From NCBI RefSeq assembly GCF_011516835.1, contig NZ_WOTB01000003.1, positions 124,001 through 188,000 on the forward strand: a stretch of 64,000 nt of DNA. The letters are read 5' to 3'. The notes under the pieces were generated by a model. The model saw only the letters and a program-made list of their open reading frames with translations. It did not search any database and had not been told where the DNA came from. Origin of the DNA: Acetobacter musti (GTDB taxonomy: Bacteria; Pseudomonadota; Alphaproteobacteria; Acetobacterales; Acetobacteraceae). Positions 1-9,574 of the stretch are shown here, in pieces (position 1 is the first letter of the stretch; each line of letters opens with the position of its first letter). A program made the translations under genes and the position numbers.

Positions 1-844
1 AGAGCGTGATCAGATTTTCGAGAAGAATGAACCTGACGACCGGCGGCTTTCCGGGCGGAGATGGCAGGCGGATAAACCGTTCGACCTGCGCGGGCAGCAG
101 GATCAGCCCGTTCATGACGAATTTGTCTGTCTCGGCCGAGATCAGGCGCAGCGCCAGGGCGAGGCCCATATTCGGGATGAAAGGCAGCGGGTGGGCGGGA
201 TCGACTGCCAGCGGTGTCAGAACCGGAAACACGCGCTCCATGAAATATTCGGTCAGCCAGGTGCGATCCGCGTCATCGAGCTGGTCGAGACCGCAGAGCA
301 CTACGCCGGCATCTGCCAGAAGCTCGCGCAGATGAGTCCAGATTCTCTGCTGTTCACGCAGAAGCTGTGCGGAGCGCTCACGAACGGCGGCAAGCTGCAG
401 AGCGGGTGTCAGCCCGTCCGGAGACAGTGACACCAGACCCTCACGGACCTGGCCGACAAGGCCTGCCACGCGCACGGAGTAGAATTCATCGAGATTGCTG
501 GCGCTGATCGAGAGGAAACGCAGCCTTTCCAGGAGCGGATTGCGGACATTGTCTGCTTCCTCGACGACACGCTGGTTAAACGCCAGCCAGGACAGTTCAC
601 GATTAATGAAACGGTCCGATGAGGTCGCATCGATCGGATGGTCCGCTACATCTCTGGCCCGCACAGCAGCAAGAGCGGATGTCGTTTTGGCGGTTTTTCG
701 ACGGGATGGCGCCCCGGCAGTATTTCCTGACGATCGTGACGGTGTGCGTTTCGCCTCGCCTGTCGTGCCTTTTACTCTGCGCCCTGTTCCCCGCGCTCTG
801 GTGCCGTCACTCCCCGCCAATTGTCTCTCCAGCTCTGTAACCAT
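1..844 (-). CDS. ppk: Polyphosphate kinase 1, 5' part (partial at left edge)
   Basis: PPK1 polymerises the gamma-phosphate of ATP into polyphosphate at the membrane. The minus-strand frame stays open to base 2 and gives about 281 residues: the N-terminal domain and the start of the next domain; the catalytic histidine part lies outside the window. Family motifs seen are INRELSWLAFNQRV near residue 79, ASNLDEFYSVRVAG shortly after, and FPVLTPLAVDPAHPLPFIPN. The chosen ATG at 842-844 is the first start after an in-frame stop at 860-862 and adds about 75 basic, Ser/Thr/Ala-rich residues before the conserved core; a GTG at 662-664 would remove most of them. It follows hdaA on the same strand, an arrangement known from other alphaproteobacteria. 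The family is certain; the start is not. Confidence 0.9.
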   Translation of the reverse strand, partial: MVTELERQLAGSDGTRARGTGRRVKGTTGEAKRTPSRSSGNTAGAPSRRKTAKTTSALAAVRARDVADHPIDATSSDRFINRELSWLAFNQRVVEEADNVRNPLLERLRFLSISASNLDEFYSVRVAGLVGQVREGLVSLSPDGLTPALQLAAVRERSAQLLREQQRIWTHLRELLADAGVVLCGLDQLDDADRTWLTEYFMERVFPVLTPLAVDPAHPLPFIPNMGLALALRLISAETDKFVMNGLILLPAQVERFIRLPSPPGKPPVVRFILLENLITL

Positions 845-947
845 TTCCCCGTGATGGGGTTAGCATGTTTCATCGTAGGCAGCATGACGGCCACTGTCAT
901 ATGACAATTCGTGGAAAACTCTGCCGGGCCTGTCGGCATCCTGACGA

Positions 948-1802
948 TCAGCCGTGTTCCGTGACGGACGCCATGGACATGTCGGCAAGGATACAGGCTG
1001 CCGCGACGCGATCCAGCGGCGTGCCGGATGTCAGCATTTTTGCATCGATCCGCGCCACGGCCTCCTGTATGGCCCTTGGCTCACGCGGAAGACGCTGCAG
1101 CAGCCATTCTGTGACAGCGCGCGATACGACGAGTTGCCGCTCGGCCAGCAGGCGCAGCATCAGGCGGAGCAGCAGCGTGTCCTCCGCCGGTTTCAGTTCC
1201 ACTGTCATGGTGGCCCGCAGCCGGCTGCACAGGTCCGGCAGGGACACGCGCCAGCGCGCCGGCGGCAGACGGGCGGCGAGCAGCAAGGGAATTCTGCGTT
1301 CCCGCGCCATGTTTACGATCCGCAGGAGCGCCAGTTCGTCGATTCTTTCAGTGGGCAGGGAATCGAGCGCCAGTCCGGCCGGCTCTGGGTCTGTCAGTGC
1401 TGCGGCGTCAGGCAGTCCGGCCTTGCATTCGACAACGGGGGCGCTGTGCCGCTCAGCCCATGCCCGGAGCAGATGAGTTTTTCCACGTCCCGGACCGCCC
1501 CACAGCAGGAGCCGTCCTTCCGACCAGCCGTGCACGGCATCGTCTGAAAACAGCCATGCACGGGCTGCGGCGTTCGATTTCGCCGCGACAAAGCCGGTCT
1601 CATCGAAACGCGGCCTGTGTGTGAATGCGAACGCGGTTTGCGCGGGAAATTTCTGGCAACGCGCGGGTGTGACAATACCTGCGTCGCCTGGAAGGCACGC
1701 TGTCTCATAACGTTCCGGATCGCAAACCTGTTCAGTCACCGCTATGCGCGCCGCCCCGCCTGCCCTAAAGGAAACCCTGAACCCTGTTACCTCAAACGGC
1801 AC
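948..1802 (-). CDS. hdaA: DnaA-related regulatory inactivator, HdaA/Hda-like
   Basis: Hda-type proteins are short DnaA paralogues that work with the DNA-loaded beta clamp to stimulate ATP hydrolysis by DnaA and so prevent re-initiation. The protein has the AAA+ region with Walker [15 protein letters not shown] near residue 102, a degenerate Walker B region (LALDSLP), and a helical C-terminus, and no DnaA DNA-binding domain. It begins with an [13 protein letters not shown] segment near residue 52, which fits the clamp-binding end of HdaA. The first start is a GTG at 1800-1802 with a GGAAGG ribosome site about 10 bases upstream; this leaves about 45 unconserved residues, so a later start such as the GTG at 1737-1739 is possible. 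It diverges from purM, 48 bases away, and precedes ppk. Confidence 0.8.
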   Translation of the reverse strand: MPFEVTGFRVSFRAGGAARIAVTEQVCDPERYETACLPGDAGIVTPARCQKFPAQTAFAFTHRPRFDETGFVAAKSNAAARAWLFSDDAVHGWSEGRLLLWGGPGRGKTHLLRAWAERHSAPVVECKAGLPDAAALTDPEPAGLALDSLPTERIDELALLRIVNMARERRIPLLLAARLPPARWRVSLPDLCSRLRATMTVELKPAEDTLLLRLMLRLLAERQLVVSRAVTEWLLQRLPREPRAIQEAVARIDAKMLTSGTPLDRVAAACILADMSMASVTEHG

Positions 1803-1850
1803 GGATATTCGACCTTCCGTCGACCGTCCACAGATGAGACGAGCATACCG

Positions 1851-2936
1851 ATGAGCAACACCACACCAGATTCCCGGTCTCAGGGTCTCACCTATCGTGA
1901 AGCCGGTGTGGATATCGAAGCCGGAGATGCCCTTGTCGAGGCTATCAAACCGGCGGCGAAAGCGACGATCCGTTCAGGCGTCATGGGTGGGCTTGGCGGA
2001 TTTGGCGCCCTGTTCGATCTCAAAGCGGCCGGCTTCGCCGATCCTGTCCTCGTTTCCTGCACGGATGGCGTGGGCACAAAGCTCAATCTGGCCATCGACT
2101 GCGGTCTGCATGACACGGTCGGCATCGATCTTGTGGCGATGTGCGTCAATGACCTCGTTGTCCAGGGGGCGGAGCCGCTGTTTTTCCTGGATTATTTCGC
2201 AACGGGAAAGTTGGCGGTCGAGGATGCGGCGCGTGTCGTTCGCGGCATAGCGGAGGGCTGCCGACTGTCGGGTTGCGCTCTGGTCGGAGGTGAAACGGCG
2301 GAAATGCCCGGCATGTATGCTCCGGGTCACTACGATCTGGCGGGTTTTTCCGTCGGCGCCGCGGAACGTAACGCGCTTCTGCCTGGAACGATCAGGCCTG
2401 GTGATGCTCTGATTGGTCTGCCTTCCAGCGGCGTTCATTCCAATGGGTTTTCTCTCGTTCGTCGTATTCTGGAAGCGGCGGGCCTCGCTCTGCGGGATGA
2501 CGCTCCTTTTTCGGAAGGCCAGACGCTCGCCGAGGCGCTGATGACGCCGACCCGCCTCTATGTAAAACAGGTGCTGGCGTTACATCGCGAAGGGCTGCTG
2601 TCGGGTGCTGCTCACATCACGGGTGGCGGGCTGCCTGGCAATCTGCCGCGCGTTCTGCCGAAGGGGACCAAGGCGGTCATCGACCAGACATGGACACCGC
2701 TCCCTGTCTTCCGCTGGCTGGCGAAGACCGGTGGTGTCGCTCCGGATGAGATGCTCCGGGTGTTCAACAGCGGGATCGGGATGGTGCTCATCACGCCCGA
2801 GCCTGATGCTGCCCTTGCCCGCCTCAGAGACTTCGGTGAAGCACCGATACGTCTTGGGCATGTTGAAGAAGGCACCGAAGCGGACGCCGCTCCGACGCTC
2901 GATATGGCTGTGATGCCGGATTTCGCGGAGGGCTGA
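1851..2936 (+). CDS. purM: Phosphoribosylformylglycinamidine cyclo-ligase (AIR synthetase)
   Basis: PurM performs the fifth step of de novo purine synthesis, the ATP-dependent closure of FGAM to aminoimidazole ribonucleotide, in the cytosol. The 361-residue product is close to the normal family length. Conserved parts are [13 protein letters not shown] near residue 44, the CTDGVGTKL motif, the [20 protein letters not shown] nucleotide-binding segment, [11 protein letters not shown], and the [16 protein letters not shown] and [13 protein letters not shown] glycine-rich loops. The start at [11 protein letters not shown] is chosen because the frame upstream to 1617 is antisense to hdaA and shows no family similarity. 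purN follows after 171 bases, as in many proteobacteria. Confidence 0.96.
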   Translation: MSNTTPDSRSQGLTYREAGVDIEAGDALVEAIKPAAKATIRSGVMGGLGGFGALFDLKAAGFADPVLVSCTDGVGTKLNLAIDCGLHDTVGIDLVAMCVNDLVVQGAEPLFFLDYFATGKLAVEDAARVVRGIAEGCRLSGCALVGGETAEMPGMYAPGHYDLAGFSVGAAERNALLPGTIRPGDALIGLPSSGVHSNGFSLVRRILEAAGLALRDDAPFSEGQTLAEALMTPTRLYVKQVLALHREGLLSGAAHITGGGLPGNLPRVLPKGTKAVIDQTWTPLPVFRWLAKTGGVAPDEMLRVFNSGIGMVLITPEPDAALARLRDFGEAPIRLGHVEEGTEADAAPTLDMAVMPDFAEG

Positions 2937-3107
2937 TTCCCGCGCTCAGTGTGAAATTCATCCTGTATGTCGGGAAATGAATTTAATTGCTTGATATTAA
3001 ATAGTTTTTATGAATTTCAGGCATTCGCCTGATTTCTTAGAAAAATTGTTTAATACCATGTTTTTAAAGCTATTTATCAGTTCTGATTGTTCAGGAAATC
3101 GTTTGCT

Positions 3108-3764
3108 GTGACATCCCCTTCATCTTCACCTGCTGCAAAAAAAATCCGTATCGCTATCCTGATCAGCGGTCGGGGCAGCAATATGCGTTCGCTGATAGCT
3201 GCATGTGCTGCGTCCGATTTTCCGGCTTCGGTATCGCTGGTTCTGAGCAACAGAGAGGATGCGGCCGGACTTATTTACGCACGGGAAGCGGGTCTTGAGG
3301 TCCGGGCGGTTCCGCATCGGCCTTACGGCAAAGATCGTGAAAGCCATGAGCGCGCGGTTAATGCTGCTCTGACAGAGGCGGGTGTCGAATTTGTCTGTCT
3401 CGCTGGCTATATGCGGCTTCTCACGCCGTATTTTACCGATAGCTGGGCGGGGCAGATGATCAATATTCATCCCAGTCTTCTGCCGCTTTTTCCGGGCACG
3501 CATACGCATGAACGGGCGCTTGAAGCCGGTGTGCGCGTTCATGGGTGTACGGTGCATCGCGTCACCGCCGGCATGGATGAAGGACCGATCATCGCGCAGG
3601 CCGCCGTTCCTGTTTTTCCGGACACCGACACGCCCGACAGTCTGGCCGCCCGCGTTCTGGCTCAGGAGCATCTGCTCTATCCGGCCGCTTTGCGACGTCT
3701 TCTGTGTGGTCCGGCCTGTGAGATGCCGGTTCCGGAGAAGAACGACGCTCTGCTGGTGGTCTGA
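3108..3764 (+). CDS. purN: Phosphoribosylglycinamide formyltransferase (GAR transformylase)
   Basis: PurN transfers a formyl group from 10-formyltetrahydrofolate to GAR, the third step of purine synthesis. The 218-residue protein has ISGRGSNMRSL at the N-terminus, the folate and catalytic segment INIHPSLLPLFPGTHTHE with the family Asn and His, and the Asp-containing MDEGPIIAQAAV. I use a GTG start at 3108 because AGGAA lies 10 bases upstream; a TTG at 3087 in the same frame has no such site. The 171-base gap after purM is AT-rich and holds a weak CAGGC-attc-GCCTG hairpin around 3019-3032, so a separate promoter for purN is possible but not shown. Confidence 0.94.
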   Translation: MTSPSSSPAAKKIRIAILISGRGSNMRSLIAACAASDFPASVSLVLSNREDAAGLIYAREAGLEVRAVPHRPYGKDRESHERAVNAALTEAGVEFVCLAGYMRLLTPYFTDSWAGQMINIHPSLLPLFPGTHTHERALEAGVRVHGCTVHRVTAGMDEGPIIAQAAVPVFPDTDTPDSLAARVLAQEHLLYPAALRRLLCGPACEMPVPEKNDALLVV

Positions 3765-3767
3765 GGC

Positions 3768-3784
3768 GCGGGGACTACGAATGA
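3768..3784 (+). repeat. 17-bp perfect direct repeat, copy 1
   Basis: The 17 bases starting GCGGGGACTACG lie just after the purN stop codon and recur exactly at 23074-23090, just upstream of galE. The flanks differ on both sides. A shared 17-mer between two non-coding gaps in a window this size is mildly unexpected by chance. It may be a short dispersed element, a regulatory site, or coincidence. Confidence 0.5.
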
Positions 3785-3813
3785 CCGCTCTTCGGAAAAG
3801 GCAGTGAAGACCT

Positions 3814-4014
3814 TTACCGGCGCAGCAGCCACAGAATCAGCGACAGAACGACGCTGAGCAGAAGCCCGGTCATGAGAGGCATGTAGAATGTAAAACCGGG
3901 TCTCTGGATGACGATGTCTCCGGGCAGGCGTCCGAAATGCAGGCGCATCAGCCAGGGCCAGAGCAGTCCGGCAGCCAGAATCAGCAGGCCTGCGACGATC
4001 AGGACTCTCGACAC
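3814..4014 (-). CDS. DUF2905-family small membrane protein
   Basis: This 66-residue protein has two predicted membrane helices (about residues 4-21 and 45-63) linked by a short segment with the GRLPGDIVIQRPGFTFY signature of the DUF2905 family. It ends in the basic tail WLLRR, which probably stays in the cytoplasm. Family members are widespread in bacteria and have no established function. The gene is convergent with purN and lies downstream of the MFS gene on the same strand with 21 bases between them, so the two may be co-transcribed. Confidence 0.85.
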   Translation of the reverse strand: MSRVLIVAGLLILAAGLLWPWLMRLHFGRLPGDIVIQRPGFTFYMPLMTGLLLSVVLSLILWLLRR

Positions 4015-4035
4015 GGACTGTTCACTCCGAAAAAA

Positions 4036-5295
4036 TCATGCCCGCTCCATCGGGTGTAGCCGGGCGTTCAGAATCGTCAGCGTAAGGACCGATAATGCTG
4101 CTGCGCCGACCACCAGCATAAGCGGCAGCGCGAGGCCGACGCCAAGGACGGAGGCAATACCATGCTGCAGCAATGCGTTGCTCGCCGCAATCAGATTGCC
4201 GAACTGATAGGCCACGCCGGGAAAAGTGGCGCGCACGGATGCGGGAGACAGTTCACTGAGATAGGCCGGTACCACGCCCCATGCTCCCTGAATGCAGAAC
4301 TGCATGCAGATGGCGCCGATCGTCAGCCAGATCAGCGAATGCGGGAGCGTCCAGAGGGGTAGCAGCGGGAGGACCAGGAAGGCCGCAAGTGCAATTGCAT
4401 ATTGCCTTCCGATCTTCTGGGACAGATAGCCGAAGAAGACCCCGCCCGTTATCGCCCCGATATTATAGAGCACCACGATCAGGGTGACGTGCTCCGGCGC
4501 GATTTTTCTCTCAAGGGCGAGGAACAGCTTCGGGTACAGATCCTGCGAGCCATGGCTCATAAAGTTGAATGAGGCCATGAGTGTGACTGCGAAGATGCAC
4601 AGGGCTGTGTTGCCGCGGATCACGCTCCACAGACCCGGAGCGGCTTCCCTGTCACCATCCTTCTGGCGTGCCAGCCAGTCGGGGCTCTCCGGGACACGCC
4701 ACCAGATATAGATCGCGGATACGACCGCGCTTCCGCCAAGGATGAACAGGCCGCGCCATCCGAGAACCGGTAGCAGGAGAAACATCAGTGAGGCGAGCAG
4801 ATAGCCTGCCGGATAGCCTGCCTGCAGAATGCCCGAGGACATTCCCTTCCATGATGGCGGCACACTCTCCATGATAAGGGATGTTCCGACGCCCCATTCA
4901 CCTCCGAGGGCGACGCCGAACAGCGTGCGCAGGACAAGAAACACTCCGATTGTCGGCGCGAAGGCCGAGGCCACTTCGATCAGCGAGTAGATCAGGATTG
5001 TCCCGATCAGGACCGGTTTACGGCCGTATTTATCCGCTGCCCGGCCGCACAGAAACGCTCCGATCGGGCGTGTGAGGAGAGTCAGCGTCGGTGCGAGCAG
5101 CACGGTCGGGAGCGGGACGGCGAAGCTTTCGGCGACATTGTCCAGGGTGAACAGAACGATGAAAAAATCGCATGCGTCCAGCATCCAGCCCAGAAACGAT
5201 GCCGCGACGACATGCCGTGCTGTTGCGAGATCCTGTCTTGTGTCCGGAACGCGGGCGCCGGGAAAAGCCGATGGCGAAAAACTCTCAGTGGTCAT
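4036..5295 (-). CDS. Major facilitator superfamily transporter, possibly a carboxylate permease
   Basis: A 419-residue secondary transporter with about 12 hydrophobic segments. The loop after helix 2 contains GRAADKYGRKPVL, the MFS signature, and helices 4-5 contain GVALGGEWGVGTSLIMES followed by WKGMSSGILQAGYPAGYLL. That combination resembles the sialate/lactate (Jen-like, SHS) and related organic acid:proton symporters; a lactate or pyruvate substrate would suit an acetic acid bacterium but is inference. The start at MTTESFSPSAF is preceded by GGAG seven bases away; the upstream frame to 5418 lacks family similarity. It diverges from ada. Confidence 0.85.
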   Translation of the reverse strand: MTTESFSPSAFPGARVPDTRQDLATARHVVAASFLGWMLDACDFFIVLFTLDNVAESFAVPLPTVLLAPTLTLLTRPIGAFLCGRAADKYGRKPVLIGTILIYSLIEVASAFAPTIGVFLVLRTLFGVALGGEWGVGTSLIMESVPPSWKGMSSGILQAGYPAGYLLASLMFLLLPVLGWRGLFILGGSAVVSAIYIWWRVPESPDWLARQKDGDREAAPGLWSVIRGNTALCIFAVTLMASFNFMSHGSQDLYPKLFLALERKIAPEHVTLIVVLYNIGAITGGVFFGYLSQKIGRQYAIALAAFLVLPLLPLWTLPHSLIWLTIGAICMQFCIQGAWGVVPAYLSELSPASVRATFPGVAYQFGNLIAASNALLQHGIASVLGVGLALPLMLVVGAAALSVLTLTILNARLHPMERA

Positions 5296-5511
5296 GCCGT
5301 ATCTCCAGATCGACCGTGCTTCGTCGCATGCGAACGCGGGCGAGGCCACTGATGACGCAATCACGTTCCTGACATTCCGGGACTGCAGGCTGCATCCCGT
5401 TCCGGGATCGCAGTTCATGCTGGCAACGGAAAGAGTCCGCTTCCCTGCAGTCCGGATTCAATCGCAAAATCCGGAGTGCCTGTCGCCCAGCCGCGTGGCA
5501 GGTTCGGAAAC

Positions 5512-6618
5512 ATGATGAACAGACAGAAGAATGCCTGGCCCCTGCCCTGCCCGCCGATTCCGGAAGATCCTCGCCTGGCACGAATCCGCGATCGTGATCC
5601 GACGGCTGACGGGGTTTTCTGGTATTCTGTTGCAACGACGGGTGTTTATTGTCGTCCTTCCTGCCCTTCACGGCACGCAAATCCGGGCAATATTCGTTTT
5701 CATGCCAGTCCGGCTGAAGCGCATGCGGCGGGATTTCGGCCCTGTCAGCGCTGTCACCCGGACGAGACCAGCTTCCATCATGCAGCACTGATCGAACAGG
5801 CCTGCCGGAGCATGGATCGTGCGGAAATATTCCCTTCGCTTCCGGATCTGGCGCGGCAGGCAGGGCTTAGTCCCGGTCACTTTCACCGACTCTTCCGTGC
5901 CGCGACCGAACTGACTCCTGCCGCGTATGCTCAGGCTGTCCGGGCGGACAGGGCACGCGCCGCGCTCAGCACAGCCGAAACGGTTACTGAGGCGGTTTAT
6001 GACAGCGGCTTCAGCTCCGGCGGACGTTTCTACGAGCGGGCCGGCTCGATGTTCGGCATGACACCCACATCGTGGCGCGCTGGTGGAAAAGGCGAGACTA
6101 TCCGTTTTTCTCTCGGAACATGCTCGCTGGGGGCGATCCTGATCGCGAGTACGGAGCGCGGCCTTTGTTCGGTGCTTCTCGGGGATGATCCGCAGTCCCT
6201 CTCTGCCGATCTGCGGCGCCGTTTTCCGAACGCGCTCCTGACCGGATCTGATCCCGTTTACGACCGTATTGCGGCGCAGGTTATCGCCTGCATCGAGAAC
6301 GGAACCATGCCGGATCTCCCGCTTGATCTGCGTGGCACGATATTCCGTCAGCATGTATGGGCCGCGCTTCGGGATATTCCTTCGGGAGCGACGACGACTT
6401 ATGCTGAACTTGCCGCACGTCTCGGCTCGCCGGGTGCCAGTCGCGCGGTCGGGAGCGCCTGCGCGGCCAATCCGCTTGCCGTGATCGTGCCGTGTCATCG
6501 TGTCGTCCGCCGGAGCGGTGATCTTGCGGGCTACCGCTGGGGTCTTGCCCGCAAACGGGCGCTGCTGGACCGGGAAGCCGTTCCTGAACCGTGTCCGGAG
6601 AGTGACACAGACAGGTGA
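5512..6618 (+). CDS. ada: Bifunctional Ada: methylphosphotriester/O6-methylguanine-DNA methyltransferase and AraC-type activator
   Basis: Ada repairs alkylated DNA by moving methyl groups to its own cysteines and, once methylated, activates the adaptive response. The protein is about 368 residues, close to E. coli Ada. The N-terminal zinc domain shows Cys47, Cys51, Cys78 and Cys81 in the contexts TTGVYCRPSC and GFRPCQRC. An AraC helix-turn-helix follows (LARQAGLSPGHFHRLFRAA, then the YDSGFSSGGRFYERA second motif). The C-terminal methyltransferase carries the active-site IVPCHRV with Cys near 328 and the YRWGLARKRALL tail. Two consecutive ATG codons (5512 and 5515) are possible starts; a GTG at 5476 is less likely. 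All catalytic residues appear intact. Confidence 0.94.
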   Translation: MMNRQKNAWPLPCPPIPEDPRLARIRDRDPTADGVFWYSVATTGVYCRPSCPSRHANPGNIRFHASPAEAHAAGFRPCQRCHPDETSFHHAALIEQACRSMDRAEIFPSLPDLARQAGLSPGHFHRLFRAATELTPAAYAQAVRADRARAALSTAETVTEAVYDSGFSSGGRFYERAGSMFGMTPTSWRAGGKGETIRFSLGTCSLGAILIASTERGLCSVLLGDDPQSLSADLRRRFPNALLTGSDPVYDRIAAQVIACIENGTMPDLPLDLRGTIFRQHVWAALRDIPSGATTTYAELAARLGSPGASRAVGSACAANPLAVIVPCHRVVRRSGDLAGYRWGLARKRALLDREAVPEPCPESDTDR

Positions 6619-6756
6619 CACGCCGCGAACTCATTCTCGCAGGTTGACGGTGAATTTCCGCTCAGGGTATCGCCCTGCCCGGGACATGCATGTCCGTCGC
6701 TATGGCGACGCGTTCGCCCGGAGACGCCGCGCACAAACCGGGAAGAGGAATTTGCC

Positions 6757-7413
6757 ATGACGAAGTCGCCGCCGGTTATTGCCGTGGACGGACCTGCAGC
6801 TGCCGGCAAAGGGACTCTCGCCAGATGCCTCGCCGAATCTCTGAATCTGCCTTATCTCGATACAGGTCTTCTTTACCGTGCCGTTGGTCGCCGGATGCTT
6901 GATGAGCGGCTCGACCCTGCTTCGCAGTCCGGTGAACAGCTGGCGCTTTCGCTTCGGCCTGACGACCTGAAGCGTACTGATCTCCGGACTCCCGATGTGG
7001 ACCGGGCAGCGAGTCTTGTCGCACGGGATCAGGCTGTGCGGCAGGCACTTGTCCATATACAGCGGGCCTTCGCGGCGGAGCGTGGCGGCGTGCTTGACGG
7101 TCGTGACATCGGGACCGTGATCTTTCCGGACGCCGATGTGAAACTGTATATTACGGCCTCTGCCCGCACGCGCGCCGAACGTCGCTATATGCAGATGGCC
7201 GGAACGGAGACTGAGACGAACCGCGATGCTGCAATCAGCGAAGTGGAAGCAGCACTTATCGAACGGGACAGGGCCGATGCGACGCGCGCGGCGGCGCCGC
7301 TCCGCATGGCTGACGATGCTGTCAGGATTGAAACGGACAATCTGAACGCTGGGCAGGTACTGGCGGAAGCCATCCGGATCGTTAAATCTGTTCTTGACGC
7401 GAAAATGGTCTGA
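6757..7413 (+). CDS. cmk: Cytidylate kinase
   Basis: CMP kinase phosphorylates CMP and dCMP with ATP in the cytosol. The 218-residue protein has the P-loop GPAAAGKGTLA near residue 12, the YLDTGLLYRAVGRR CMP-binding segment, DGRDIGTVIFPDADVKLYI, and the RAERR and RDRADATRAAAPLR lid regions. The ATG has a strong GGAAGAGGAA ribosome site six bases upstream. In many proteobacteria cmk sits directly before rpsA; here rpsA is about 24 kb away on the other strand. Confidence 0.95.
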   Translation: MTKSPPVIAVDGPAAAGKGTLARCLAESLNLPYLDTGLLYRAVGRRMLDERLDPASQSGEQLALSLRPDDLKRTDLRTPDVDRAASLVARDQAVRQALVHIQRAFAAERGGVLDGRDIGTVIFPDADVKLYITASARTRAERRYMQMAGTETETNRDAAISEVEAALIERDRADATRAAAPLRMADDAVRIETDNLNAGQVLAEAIRIVKSVLDAKMV

Positions 7414-7477
7414 TCTTTCTGCCTGAACAGAACCGGGCAGCTATCGCGTCATCATCTGTCCTGAGGAGTATCGTGCC

Positions 7478-8551
7478 ATGAACGCCCCACGGACTGAAAA
7501 CGACCCGCGCCACGTACATGTTTCCGCCTGTGGTCATGATCACGAAGAGCATGACCACGCTCCTGGTCACGGGCATGAACATGGGCACGGGGACAATCCG
7601 GGACATGACCATGCTCATGATCACCATGATCATGAGCATGGCCTGTTCGGTCATCACCATCATGCGCCGGATTCATTCGGAACAGCTTTTGCCATCGGCA
7701 TCGGGCTGAATACGCTCTATCTTATTGCCGAGACTGTCTGGGGTATTCTCGCGCACTCACTCGCCTTGCTGGCCGATGCCGGACACAATCTTTCGGATGT
7801 TCTCGCTCTTGGCGCTGCATGGCTCGCGCACAGTCTTTCCCGACGAGCACCGTCCACGCGCTTTACCTATGGTCTGCGGCGCTCTTCCATCCTGGCGGCG
7901 CTCAGCAACGCGGTGATTCTGCTTGTCATTACCGGCGGGATTGCATGGGAAGCCATTCTGCGTCTGATGCATCCGGCGCCTATCACCGGTAGGGTCGTTA
8001 TGATCGTCGCCGCTCTGGGCATTCTCGTAAATGGCGGCACGGCGCTGCTCTTCATGCGCGGGCAGAAGAACGATCTTAATCTTCGTGGCGCCTTTCTGCA
8101 TATGGCAACAGATGCCGTCGCCTCTCTTGCTGTCGTCATTACCGGCGCGCTGGTGATGCTCACGGGCTTTCTCTGGCTTGATCCTGCCATCAGCCTCGCA
8201 ATTTCCGTCCTGATCGTCGCGGCGACCTGGTCGCTGCTTCGTGATTCGCTGGATATGGCGCTTGACGGGGTTCCGAAAGGAATCGATGTCGCTGGCGTGG
8301 AAGCCTATCTCCGGAGTCTTCCCGGCGTCACTGGTCTCCATGACCTGCATGTCTGGGCGATGAGCACGACCGAAACGGCGCTGACTGTTCATCTTGTGCG
8401 TTCAGGCACGGACGGTTCGGACAATGACCGGATTCTGGAAGCAGCCGGTGAAACACTCCGCTCGCGCTTTGGAATCATCCATCCCACGCTCCAGATTGAA
8501 CTGAGCCGCTGCGATACCGGTTGCAGTCTCGGAGTGATGCCTGTTGCCTGA
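7478..8551 (+). CDS. Cation diffusion facilitator (zinc-type) with histidine-rich N-terminus
   Basis: CDF proteins export divalent metals such as zinc in exchange for protons across the inner membrane. This one has 357 residues. Residues about 13-62 are extremely rich in His, Asp and Glu, a likely metal-binding cytoplasmic tail. Six membrane helices follow, with the transport-site motifs DAGHNLSDV (helix 2) and HMATDAVASL (helix 5). The C-terminal cytoplasmic domain ends in HLSVHL-like folds and a Cys-containing tail (RCDTGCSL). It resembles the ZitB/CzcD branch. The ATG follows a CTGAGGAG site. Its 3' end overlaps the next CDF gene by eight bases, so the two are co-translated. Confidence 0.92.
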   Translation: MNAPRTENDPRHVHVSACGHDHEEHDHAPGHGHEHGHGDNPGHDHAHDHHDHEHGLFGHHHHAPDSFGTAFAIGIGLNTLYLIAETVWGILAHSLALLADAGHNLSDVLALGAAWLAHSLSRRAPSTRFTYGLRRSSILAALSNAVILLVITGGIAWEAILRLMHPAPITGRVVMIVAALGILVNGGTALLFMRGQKNDLNLRGAFLHMATDAVASLAVVITGALVMLTGFLWLDPAISLAISVLIVAATWSLLRDSLDMALDGVPKGIDVAGVEAYLRSLPGVTGLHDLHVWAMSTTETALTVHLVRSGTDGSDNDRILEAAGETLRSRFGIIHPTLQIELSRCDTGCSLGVMPVA

Positions 8552-9506
8552 TACCGTCGCGCCGCCCGAACTCTCCGGCCATCCGGCAGCCCGGGAGGAC
8601 GGTATTGGCAAAACCGCCGTTGCCTGGCTCAGTCTCGGGGTCGCCGTTATTGCTCTGGGTCTGAAATATGCTGCATGGGCCTGCACCGGCAGCGTTGCGC
8701 TGAAATCGGATGCGCTTGAGACGGTCATCAACGTTGTGGCGGCTGTTGCCGGGCTTCTGGCGATCAGACTGGCCGAACGTCCGGCGGACGATAATCATAC
8801 CTACGGGCATTATAAAGCAGAATATCTGTCGGCGATTATCGAAAGCGCCATGGTTCTGGTGACGGCTTTCGCGATCGGCAGGGCGTCGGTCGGCGGTTTT
8901 CTTCATCCGGTTCATGTCGATGCGCCCTGGTCCGGGATTGTTCTGAACGGGACCGCCACGATTCTGAACCTTGTCTGGGGATACACGCTTCTGCGTATCG
9001 GTCGCGCGAGGCGTTCCCCCGCTCTTGTCGCTGGTGGCCAGCATGTCTTATCCGATGTCTGGACCGGATTTGCTCTCATCGCGGGACTGGCTCTGATTCC
9101 CTTTACGGGCTGGCACTGGCTGGATCCCACTCTTGCGGCGCTTGTCGCTGTCAATGTGCTTCGCGTTGGCTGGGAGATGCTTCGCCAGTCTGTCGCCGGT
9201 CTGATGGATGAAGCGCCGGATCCGGAAACACTTCAGAAAATGCGCGAGGTCATCGCCCGGAACGCGGTCGGCGCACTTGAGGCCCATGACATTCGTATCC
9301 GCGAAGTCGGTGCGGTCACTTTCATTGAATTTCATCTTGTTGTGCCCGGAAGCATGACTGTCGCCGTGGTTCATGAAATCTGTGATCGTATCGAGGTCGG
9401 ACTCCGCCAGGTTATCGGACGGGCGCTGATCAATATTCATGTCGAGCCCGAGTACAAGGCCAAGAATACCGGCATCATCCTGACATCCGATGACCAGAAG
9501 GCCTGA
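8544..9506 (+). CDS. Second cation diffusion facilitator (FieF/MMT-like)
   Basis: A 320-residue CDF transporter of a different branch from its neighbour: no His-rich tail, with KSDALETVINVVAA in helix 2 and GGQHVLSDVWTGF in helix 5, giving the paired Asp/His metal sites, and a C-terminal cytoplasmic domain containing HDIRIREVG and INIHVEPEY. The pattern is like FieF-type iron/zinc/manganese exporters, but the metal cannot be read from sequence. The start is TTG at 8544, inside the last codons of the upstream gene, with GGAG nine bases before it. Overlap and weak start codon suggest translational coupling to the first CDF gene. Confidence 0.9.
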   Translation: MPDTVAPPELSGHPAAREDGIGKTAVAWLSLGVAVIALGLKYAAWACTGSVALKSDALETVINVVAAVAGLLAIRLAERPADDNHTYGHYKAEYLSAIIESAMVLVTAFAIGRASVGGFLHPVHVDAPWSGIVLNGTATILNLVWGYTLLRIGRARRSPALVAGGQHVLSDVWTGFALIAGLALIPFTGWHWLDPTLAALVAVNVLRVGWEMLRQSVAGLMDEAPDPETLQKMREVIARNAVGALEAHDIRIREVGAVTFIEFHLVVPGSMTVAVVHEICDRIEVGLRQVIGRALINIHVEPEYKAKNTGIILTSDDQKA

Positions 9507-9574
9507 TCCGGAAGTCTTTGCTCCTGCGGAATGACATAACCGGACGATCGGTGAACCAGGGCGGCGCACACGCG

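Noticed and set aside
5668-6621. A 317-residue minus-strand frame covering ada.
   Set aside because: Antisense to Ada, whose zinc, AraC and methyltransferase motifs are all intact in the plus frame.
7382-7663. A Met/Val-rich minus-strand frame and a low-complexity repeat tract at the CDF gene start.
   Set aside because: It is the complement of the histidine-rich codons (CAT/CAC) of the CDF tail and has no independent support.
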